Assembly: GCA_937943625.1 (NCBI GenBank)
Contig: CALEAD010000033.1
Location: 24,173 to 88,172, forward strand
Length of the DNA: 64,000 nt
Source of the DNA: an uncultured Anaerolineae bacterium
Lineage (GTDB): Bacteria > Chloroflexota > Anaerolineae > Promineifilales > Promineifilaceae
Reading direction: 5' to 3'
Shown: piece after piece, positions 58,351 to 64,000 of the stretch
Position numbering within the stretch: position 1 is the first letter of the stretch
Layout: each line of letters opens with the position of its first letter
Made by a program: the position numbers and the translations under genes
Notes under the pieces: generated by a model
Databases searched by the model: none
Seen by the model: only the letters and a program-made list of their open reading frames with translations
Told to the model about the DNA's origin: nothing

Positions 58351-59159
58351 AGGACGGCCGTTAACTCCACAATATCCGCAAATATCAAGTCAGGATAAAT
58401 GCCCAGTTCCGCCACATCGGCGCGCGTACTGATGCCAGAAAGCAGCAAGATGGTGTGTAAGCCGGCGTTTTTCGCCCCCAAGATGTCCGTCGTCAGGCGG
58501 TCGCCCACCATGGCGGTGTTGGCGGGCGTGCCCCCCAGCCGCCGCATCGCCTGCTGGAACATGATGGGGCCGGGTTTGCCAATGAGCGTTGGCTCAACGC
58601 CGGTAGCTATCTGGATAAAGCCGATGAGTGCGCCGGCGCCAGGCAGCGGGCCAAGCTCGCTGGGAAAGGAGGGGTCTGGGTTTGTGCCGATGAAGCGCGC
58701 CCCTTTGTGCACCGCCAGCGCACCCATTGCCAGCTCTTTGTAGGTGGCGTCGCGACTAAACCCTACCACCACCACGTCAGGACGCGCGCCATCGCGCACC
58801 TGCGTGGCGCTGAGGATGGGAAATCCCTGCGCCGTGATCGCATCGTGTAGCCCTTTTTCGCCAACGACGTAAGCGGTTACGGCCGTTTGCCCATCATACG
58901 CCTGGCGCAGATAAGCGGCCGTTGCCTCTGCCGAGGTGACGATGTGTGCTGGGGGCACGTCTACGCCAAAGCGGGCTAATTTTTCGCTGTACATTTCCGC
59001 CGTTTTTGTGGCATTATTCGTCGCCAGCATGTAGCCCATTTGCCGCTCTTTCAGCGTGGCAAACAGTTCAGCCAGCCCCGGCATGGGCGTTTCGCCGCGC
59101 CATAACACGCCGTCCATGTCTAAAATCAGGTTTTGGATGTGTGCAAGTGGTTTACTCAT
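58347..59159 (-). CDS. HAD-IIA family sugar-phosphatase-like hydrolase (NagD type)
   Basis: A 270-residue HAD phosphatase. Motif I LILDMDGVLWRG has the nucleophile Asp, motif II ATNNATKT, and motif III/IV GKPGPIMFQQAM and MVGDRLTTDILGAKNAG. The C2A cap identifies it as the NagD/PNPP group, dephosphorylating small phosphoesters (nucleotides, phosphoglycolate or sugar phosphates). Translationally coupled to rlmN. Confidence 0.9.
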   Translation of the reverse strand: MSKPLAHIQNLILDMDGVLWRGETPMPGLAELFATLKERQMGYMLATNNATKTAEMYSEKLARFGVDVPPAHIVTSAEATAAYLRQAYDGQTAVTAYVVGEKGLHDAITAQGFPILSATQVRDGARPDVVVVGFSRDATYKELAMGALAVHKGARFIGTNPDPSFPSELGPLPGAGALIGFIQIATGVEPTLIGKPGPIMFQQAMRRLGGTPANTAMVGDRLTTDILGAKNAGLHTILLLSGISTRADVAELGIYPDLIFADIVELTAVL

Positions 59160-59226
59160 GCCACTAAGTATAGCGGATGTGACCGGTTCTGGTAACGTTT
59201 AGCAGCGTGGCACATGGATTACACAG

Positions 59227-60717
59227 ATGGGCAGGGTTCATCTTCTCTGGAAACGAATTTCTGACCGCAGACGGCTAACGACAGCCCACCCATCGGTGGC
59301 AAAATCGCGGTCAGTGGTCGTCGGGCCACTGTTTGCCGTGCCGCTGCTGTGGCTGGCGTTTTGGCTGCGCCTGCGGGGGCTGTTTGGCGACAGCTTTCAT
59401 GCCGATGAGGCGCTGTTTGCCACCTGGGCGCGCTATATTGCCACCTGGCAAGACCCGCTGCTGCTGATCCAGGCGGTTGATAAGCCGCCGCTGGCTTTTT
59501 ACCTGCAAGCCCTTTTTTACCCGCTGTTGGGGCCGGTAGAATGGGCGGCGCGTCTGCCCAATTTTATTGCCTTTTTGTTGCTGTTGCCGTTAACGGCGCA
59601 GCTGGCGCGCAGACTATATGGCCGGCAAACGGCCGTTTCCCTCACCCTGCTCTTTCTCGCGCTCTCTCCCTATGCCATTCAGTTTGCTCCCACCGCTTTT
59701 TTAGACCCGCTGTGGGTGACGCTGGTTGTGACAGCTATGGCAGTCAGGAAGCCGGGCTGGTCAGGCGTGCTGTTTGGCCTGGCGCTGGCAACCAAATATC
59801 AGGCAGCTTTGTTTGCACCGCTCATCCTCTTTTTGCTCCTGCGCCCGCCCGGCGCAGCGCGCCCTTTGCATCTGGCGGTGCGCTGGCTGGCAGGCTGCCT
59901 GCCCATCCTGTTCTTGCTGTTGGCCTGGGAAGTGGCCAGAGGCGGTGCATTTACCCTGTGGCAAGCGCAGATGCAAAACTACGGCGGGCTGCGGCTGGCC
60001 TGGTCTTGGGAGCTGTGGCCGCGCCTGCTGGCCTGGCTGCGGCTGGGGCGCTGGCTGTTTGGCGCGGTGACGCTGGCGCTGCTGTTTGCCGGGAGGGTGT
60101 TGCTTTCTATAAAACGAAATTCAGGCGAAAAAGCGCGCAGCACGGATCGGCTCCTGATTGGCTTTGGCCTGGCTTATTGGCTGCTCCATTGGCTACTGGC
60201 CATACCCACCTGGGATCGCTATTTGCTGCCGCTTTTGCCCCTCACGGCCGTTCTGCTGGGACGACTGACAACACAATGGGCGCCTACCGGCCAACTGCGG
60301 CGACAACTGGCGCTCAGCGCCCTGCTGCTGACATTAATGGTCGGTCCGGCGTGGCAGGCACGCAACGGCCGTTTGCCCATTGGCTTTCAGCCAAACGCAG
60401 ACCACGGCGCGCGCGCCATTGCCGCTTATCTGGCAGACGCCCCTTATGGCACGGTGCTGTACGACCATTGGTACAGCTGGCAGTGGCGCTACCACTTGTT
60501 CGACAAAAACGTGTACGTCAGTTGGGTGGCGCACCCGCAGGCGTTGGCACGTGACCTGGCTGTTTTTGGCCGCAACGGGCAGCCGCGCTACCTGGCGCTG
60601 CCAGCGGACGCGCGCGCACTCCCCTTTCGCCGCGCCGTGCAGGAAGCTGGCTTTTACCTGGAAGCTGTGGCCACATCCGGTACAATCGTGTTATATGTGG
60701 TAAAAGCTGACGGCTGA
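59227..60717 (+). CDS. GT39-type membrane glycosyltransferase
   Basis: Up to 496 residues with about 11 TM helices. It belongs to the ArnT/PMT superfamily, judging by the acidic catalytic loop SFHADEALFATWARYI, ATWQDPLLLIQAVDKPPLAFYLQA, and PYAIQFAPTAFLDPLWV. It probably transfers a sugar from a polyprenyl-phosphate donor. An alternative GTG at 59314 would give about 467 residues and is plausible, because residues 11-30 are encoded by a dispersed GACCGC-family repeat. It overlaps no neighbour and is followed by the Nudix gene after 14 nt. Confidence 0.82.
   Translation: MGRVHLLWKRISDRRRLTTAHPSVAKSRSVVVGPLFAVPLLWLAFWLRLRGLFGDSFHADEALFATWARYIATWQDPLLLIQAVDKPPLAFYLQALFYPLLGPVEWAARLPNFIAFLLLLPLTAQLARRLYGRQTAVSLTLLFLALSPYAIQFAPTAFLDPLWVTLVVTAMAVRKPGWSGVLFGLALATKYQAALFAPLILFLLLRPPGAARPLHLAVRWLAGCLPILFLLLAWEVARGGAFTLWQAQMQNYGGLRLAWSWELWPRLLAWLRLGRWLFGAVTLALLFAGRVLLSIKRNSGEKARSTDRLLIGFGLAYWLLHWLLAIPTWDRYLLPLLPLTAVLLGRLTTQWAPTGQLRRQLALSALLLTLMVGPAWQARNGRLPIGFQPNADHGARAIAAYLADAPYGTVLYDHWYSWQWRYHLFDKNVYVSWVAHPQALARDLAVFGRNGQPRYLALPADARALPFRRAVQEAGFYLEAVATSGTIVLYVVKADG
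59259..59325. repeat. GACCGC-family repeat overlapping the 5' end of the GT39 gene
   Basis: TTTCTGACCGCAGACGGCTA, centre CCCACCCATCGGTGG, then CAAAATCGCGGTCAGTGGTC. The core TGGCAAAATCGCGGTC is the reverse of GACCGCGATTTTGCCA seen in the 23.4 kb copy. It is read through in frame from the ATG at 59227. Confidence 0.72.
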
Positions 60718-60731
60718 CAAGGAGCAACGCA

Positions 60732-61643
60732 ATGCGGATTGCCACCAATGGGATTGTCTTTAATGAATATACGAAAGTTTTGCTCATGCAGCGTGATGAC
60801 ACGCGCACCTGGGCCATTCCAGGGGGGATGTTGGATGCCGGCGAGCTGCCTACGGAAGGGGTCGTGCGTGAGGTGCGCGAAGAGACGGGCATTTTGGTGA
60901 TGCCGGTACGCCTGGTGGGCGTCTATCACCTCACCAGCTTGGAGAGGGGGTCTTCGCTGCTGTTTGCTTTTCGCTGCATTCAGCGCGGTGGCGAGATCGA
61001 GACTTCAGATGAATCGCCACAGGTGGGCTGGTTTCCCACACGGCCGTTGCCCACTTTCATGCTCGATATGCACCGCCAGCGCATCCGCGACGCCTTTACC
61101 CATCCAGGGGGCCCCCCCGTTCTGGCGCACCAGCGACTGACGCCGCTGCATCGGCTGGCCTTTTTCTTCATCCGCCACGTGTACTATCGCTACAAGGATT
61201 GGCGCCGCGCGCAGCGGGGCGAGCCTCCCTATCGGGAACCACCTGGCTGGCAAACGGCCGTTACTGTCATCTTGCGCAACGAGGCGGGGGCGGTGTTGTG
61301 GCTCAAAGAGGCCGCGCAGGCTGCTTATCACCTGCCGGGCGGCGACGTGCCGGAGAAGGAAGCCCCCTGGGAAACGGCCGTAGCCCTCCTCGCACGCACA
61401 CTGGACCTGCGCAGCGAAATCACCCACCTGAGCGGTGTCTACGTCACAGACGGACAAAACCGCCTGACCCTGACCTTTACGGTGCGCGCCGTGGGAGGCA
61501 CCCTCCAGCCACCTGCGGGAATTGAGTACGCTTACTTCGCTCCTGGTATAGAACCGGACGCCTGCCTGCCAGCCCATCTGACACAGGTGCAAGATGCCCA
61601 GGTGCCCGGCTATGCCACGCAATTCAGGCGACTGGCAGCGTAA
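60732..61643 (+). CDS. Tandem Nudix-domain protein
   Basis: A 303-residue protein with two Nudix folds. The first (about 3-130) has the full Nudix box GGMLDAGELPTEGVVREVRE followed by ETGI, so it should bind metal and hydrolyse an X-linked nucleoside diphosphate. The second (about 175-300) has HLPGGDVPEKEAPWETAVAL followed by LARTLDL, lacking the EExG residues, and is probably inactive or regulatory. AAGGAG lies 8 nt before the ATG. It is 14 nt after the GT39 gene. Confidence 0.85.
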   Translation: MRIATNGIVFNEYTKVLLMQRDDTRTWAIPGGMLDAGELPTEGVVREVREETGILVMPVRLVGVYHLTSLERGSSLLFAFRCIQRGGEIETSDESPQVGWFPTRPLPTFMLDMHRQRIRDAFTHPGGPPVLAHQRLTPLHRLAFFFIRHVYYRYKDWRRAQRGEPPYREPPGWQTAVTVILRNEAGAVLWLKEAAQAAYHLPGGDVPEKEAPWETAVALLARTLDLRSEITHLSGVYVTDGQNRLTLTFTVRAVGGTLQPPAGIEYAYFAPGIEPDACLPAHLTQVQDAQVPGYATQFRRLAA

Positions 61644-61644
61644 A

Positions 61645-61781
61645 CGCCCGTCGGGGGATCCAATGGGCGGGCGATTAACCAGCGCCCCGTCAACGGGGCC
61701 TGTCGCCGCGCACGCACCCGCGCACGCACACGCCCGGTTCAGCGGGCGCCGCTCTTTAGCCGGGGGAATTTATCCCCCGGC
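61645..61781. repeat. Array of four GC-rich hairpins
   Basis: Stem pairs in order: CGCCCG/CGGGCG (61645-61673), GCCCCGT/ACGGGGC (61684-61699), CGCCCG/CGGGCG (61731-61748) and GCCGGGGG/CCCCCGGC (61759-61781). CGCACG repeats fill the gap between the second and third. The block starts immediately after the Nudix stop. The 61782-62034 part holds the promoter below and nothing else that I support. Confidence 0.75.
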
Positions 61782-61813
61782 GCCCATCCCCCATTAAGAA
61801 TAACCAGCAAGCC

Positions 61814-61841
61814 TTGACACAGTGGGCCCGGTTCATAAAAT
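61814..61841 (+). promoter_or_regulatory. Sigma70-like promoter of the ABC ATPase gene
   Basis: TTGACA (61814-61819) and TAAAAT (61836-61841), 16-nt spacer, about 190 nt before the ATG of the ABC ATPase. Confidence 0.55.
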
Positions 61842-62034
61842 AAGGTCACTGTGGGCAAACATCAAGCTGGAAGCCGGACTTTTCACCCAAGCAGCAACGG
61901 CCGTTCCGCCCGAAAGCCCGGTCTCTCCAGCCCATGACGCCCCAACCAACTTCATCAGCAGCATAGATTCGTACTGGTTCGTACCGCCTGCGGCAACAGG
62001 CTTACGGCCTAAACCACCGGTTTGGAACACAAAC

Positions 62035-62949
62035 ATGATTACAGTCAACCAGCTCAGCAAAGCCTACGGCGCTGTCCAGGCCCTGCACGACGTCAGCTTT
62101 CAAATTGGCGCCGGCGAAATTGTCGGCCTGCTCGGCCCAAACGGCGCTGGCAAAACCACTCTCATCAAAATTCTCACCGGCTACCTGCAACCAGACAGCG
62201 GCCAGGCAACCATAGACGGCCTGGACGTGCTCACCCACCCTCTGGAGGTACAGGCGCGCATCGGCTATTTGCCCGAAAACGCCCCCCTCTACCCGGAATT
62301 GAGTGTGCAGGCCTACCTGAAGATGATGGCCGACCTACGCCAGGTGCCGCCGGAACAGCTTCAGGCGCGTATTTCTGCGGCCGTGTTTGCCACCGGCCTG
62401 AGTGAGCACCTGACGCGCCCCATCGGCCAGCTAAGCAAGGGGTATCGCCAGCGTGTGGGGCTGGCGCAGGCAATTTTGCACCAACCCCGCCTGCTCATTC
62501 TCGATGAACCCACGGTAGGCCTGGACCCCACGCAAATTGTGGAAATTCGCCACCTTATTCGCCGCCTGGCGCAGCATAGCACGGTGCTTTTCTCCACGCA
62601 CATCCTGCCAGAAGTCGAGGCGCTGTGTGACCGCGTGCTTATCCTCATGCGCGGCGAAGTGAAGGTAGACGCGCGCCTGGCGGAGCTGGCCAGCGCCAAC
62701 CGCGTCCTCCTGACCCTGGAAGGCAAAACGGCCGATCCCACTCCTACCCTCGCTGCCCTGCCCGGCGTTACCCAGGTGGAAAAGCTGCCCAAGGCAAACG
62801 GCCGTGTCACCTATCGCATTCACGGCGCCAACGGGGCCGACCTGCCCCCCACCATCTACCAGGCTGCCGCCAGCCACGGCTGGCCCCTGCGCGAGCTGCG
62901 CCAGGAGACGCAAACGCTGGAAAGCATCTTCAGCCAGCTAGCCGGATGA
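62035..62949 (+). CDS. ABC transporter ATP-binding protein (GldA-like)
   Basis: A 304-residue exporter ATPase. Walker A GPNGAGKTT (about 37-45), signature LSKGYRQRVGLAQAI, Walker B LLILDEPTVGLDP and H-loop STHILPE. The SKGYRQRVGLAQAI variant and the C-terminal extension are those of GldA/NosF-type ATPases, which normally sit beside an ABC-2 permease. None follows: the next gene is a DNA methyltransferase. A longer frame from 61822 has unconserved residues, so ATG 62035 is used. Confidence 0.88.
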   Translation: MITVNQLSKAYGAVQALHDVSFQIGAGEIVGLLGPNGAGKTTLIKILTGYLQPDSGQATIDGLDVLTHPLEVQARIGYLPENAPLYPELSVQAYLKMMADLRQVPPEQLQARISAAVFATGLSEHLTRPIGQLSKGYRQRVGLAQAILHQPRLLILDEPTVGLDPTQIVEIRHLIRRLAQHSTVLFSTHILPEVEALCDRVLILMRGEVKVDARLAELASANRVLLTLEGKTADPTPTLAALPGVTQVEKLPKANGRVTYRIHGANGADLPPTIYQAAASHGWPLRELRQETQTLESIFSQLAG

Positions 62950-62982
62950 GGGGAACGGGCAACTCAAATCGTCCCCAACAGG

Positions 62983-63120
62983 GTTGACCGCAAACCGCTG
63001 ATGGGAGACCACTGACCGCTGACCGCTGGTTTGTTTGATGGTTGGTTAATTGGCTGGAAACCAACCACCTAACCAACTAACCAACCAGCCAGCCAATCAG
63101 CCAACTAACCAACCAACCAC
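62983..63120. repeat. GACCGC copy joined to a GGTT/AACC tract
   Basis: GTTGACCGCAAACCGCTGAT, ACCACTGACCGCTGACCGC, then GGTTGGTTAATTGGCTGG and, after a short centre, CCAACTAACCAACCAGCC and CAACTAACCAACCAACCA. The two tracts can pair. The last AACCAACCA ends 3-4 nt before the DUF1156 ATG, so the usual ribosome site is missing. Confidence 0.75.
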
Positions 63121-63122
63121 TC

Positions 63123-64000
63123 ATGACCCAGCGCAAAAAACTCATCGAAGTCGCCCTACCCCTCGAAGCCATCAACGTTGCCAGCGCCCGCGAAAAATCC
63201 ATTCGCCACGGCCACCCCAGCACCCTGCATTTGTGGTGGGCGCGCCGCCCCCTGGCCGCCGCCCGCGCCGTCATCTTCACCTCCCTGGTAGACGACCCCG
63301 ACGACCCCGGCGCCCCGCCCGATTTCGTCGCCGCCTGCCGCGAGCTGCCCCGCGGCAAGAATGCCGCCGCCAACGACACGCCGCGCCAGCGCCTCTTTGA
63401 CTTCATCGAGCGGTTGGTGACGTGGGAAGCGACCACCGACGAGAGCATCCTCAACACCGCCCGCGCGCTCATTCGCCTCAGCACCGACGGCAACCCGCCG
63501 CCCCTGCTCGACCCCTTCGCCGGCGGCGGCTCCATCCCCCTGGAAGCGCAGCGGCTAGGATTGAGAGCTTACGCCAGCGACCTCAACCCCGTCGCCGTGA
63601 TGATCAACAAGGCGCTGATCGAAATTCCGCCCAAATTTGCCAACCGCCCGCCCGTCAACCCCCGCGACAACGTTCGTAGCACTGTTCGTAGTGCTGTTCG
63701 TAGTGCCCACTTTAGTGGGCAAGAGCCGGCTAAAGCCGGCACTACAAACCCAAACACAAACACAAACCTACCGCTACAGCACGAGTGGAAGGGGGCCGCC
63801 GGCCTGGCCGCCGACGTGCGCTACTACGGCGCATGGATGCGCGACCGCGCCTGGGAGCGCATCGGCCACCTCTACCCCCCGTATGTAGTGCCCGCTTCCA
63901 GCGGGCCAGCCCGCACGCCTGACGACGAAACCGTCATAGCCTGGCTGTGGGCGCGCACCGTGCGCTGCCCCAACCCCGGCTGCCGCGCAGCCATGCCCCT
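63123..64000 (+). CDS. DUF1156-domain DNA methyltransferase (5' part)
   Basis: A 292-codon open frame runs to the right edge. The N-terminus [20 protein letters not shown], then [20 protein letters not shown], is the DUF1156 signature. [20 protein letters not shown] near residue 125 is the SAM site, and [15 protein letters not shown] follows; both are typical of adenine-type methylases. C-terminal parts (the family reaches about 900 residues) are outside the window. The family often sits in phage-defence islands with DUF499 or DUF3780 genes. Two dispersed-repeat copies lie inside the frame. No Shine-Dalgarno is visible. Confidence 0.88.
   Translation, partial: MTQRKKLIEVALPLEAINVASAREKSIRHGHPSTLHLWWARRPLAAARAVIFTSLVDDPDDPGAPPDFVAACRELPRGKNAAANDTPRQRLFDFIERLVTWEATTDESILNTARALIRLSTDGNPPPLLDPFAGGGSIPLEAQRLGLRAYASDLNPVAVMINKALIEIPPKFANRPPVNPRDNVRSTVRSAVRSAHFSGQEPAKAGTTNPNTNTNLPLQHEWKGAAGLAADVRYYGAWMRDRAWERIGHLYPPYVVPASSGPARTPDDETVIAWLWARTVRCPNPGCRAAMP
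63672..63749. repeat. TTCGTAGTG element inside the DUF1156 coding sequence
   Basis: GTTCGTAGCACTGTTCGTAG, TGCTGTTCGTAGTGCCCACT, TTAGTGGGCAAGAGCC and GGCTAAAGCCGGCACTACAA form the element. It is read in phase as [20 protein letters not shown] and so on. A shorter related piece (GTAGTGCCCGCTTCCAGCGG) lies at 63887-63906, also in frame. Confidence 0.8.

Noticed and set aside
59541..60554. 337-residue frame within the GT39 gene
   Set aside because: Same strand, different phase; the GT39 frame has TM helices and family motifs while this one is Ala/Arg/Gly-rich noise.

Overview
The window is a dense bacterial chromosome segment of roughly 57% G+C. It holds about 50 protein genes, one tRNA and an unusually rich set of dispersed intergenic repeats. 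The gene set suggests Chloroflexota, probably an Anaerolineae-type lineage: DUF951, type II isopentenyl-diphosphate isomerase, LiaF/toastrack proteins, an EF-G-like GTPase, a fused AroK-AroB and a GtrA/ligase/UXS envelope cluster. This is inference from gene content; no rRNA is present to confirm it.

Layout. 0-4.2 kb (minus): trigger factor (runs off the left edge), tRNA-Leu(UAG), gyrB and a membrane protein. 4.6-9.9 kb (plus): an FHA-GAF-GAF histidine kinase, a membrane MutS-like ATPase and an FAD oxidoreductase, tightly packed. 10-16.3 kb: a P2-type cation ATPase, a PIG-L deacetylase, an XRE-cupin regulator, ClpS and a LiaF-like protein. 16.5-18.6 kb: EF-G-like GTPase with a strong terminator. 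18.8-23.1 kb (minus): surface polysaccharide genes (UXS, O-antigen ligase-like, GtrA, glycosyltransferase). 23.6-25.7 kb: isoprenoid genes (idi2, prenyl synthase). 25.8-30.2 kb (minus): rpoC, without rpoB upstream. 30.7-36.6 kb: DUF951, a cellulose-synthase-like GT2, then a DUF2089 / SHOCT-like / toastrack cluster with a GNAT gene. 36.7-37.0 kb: remnants of a transposase and of a SHOCT-family gene. 37-43.5 kb: nitroreductase, fused aroKB, a pair of overlapping SPFH genes, aroQ, a small membrane protein and threonine dehydratase. 43.7-47.4 kb: a TIGR01777 epimerase, a YhfC-type membrane protease and an ABC exporter. 47.6-53.7 kb: the classic rpsB-tsf-pyrH-frr-uppS-cdsA order, then fbp. 54.7-61.6 kb: rho, a LysM/M23 endopeptidase, rlmN, a HAD phosphatase, a GT39 glycosyltransferase and a tandem-Nudix protein. 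62-64 kb: an ABC ATPase without a permease, and the 5' part of a DUF1156 DNA methyltransferase, a family common in defence islands.

Two genome-scale signals stand out. (1) The palindrome ACGGCCGT, usually AACGGCCGTT, occurs about 95 times by hand count where one or two are expected by composition. It appears in every reading phase and also between genes, like the HIP1 palindrome of cyanobacteria. (2) At least four families of dispersed intergenic repeats recur: a GACCGC/GCGGTC element, a GTAGCCCAGG element, a TTCGTAGTG element and GGTT tracts. They tend to sit side by side, some lie directly against the ribosome-binding sites of core genes (tsf, rho), and one has entered the DUF1156 reading frame in phase.
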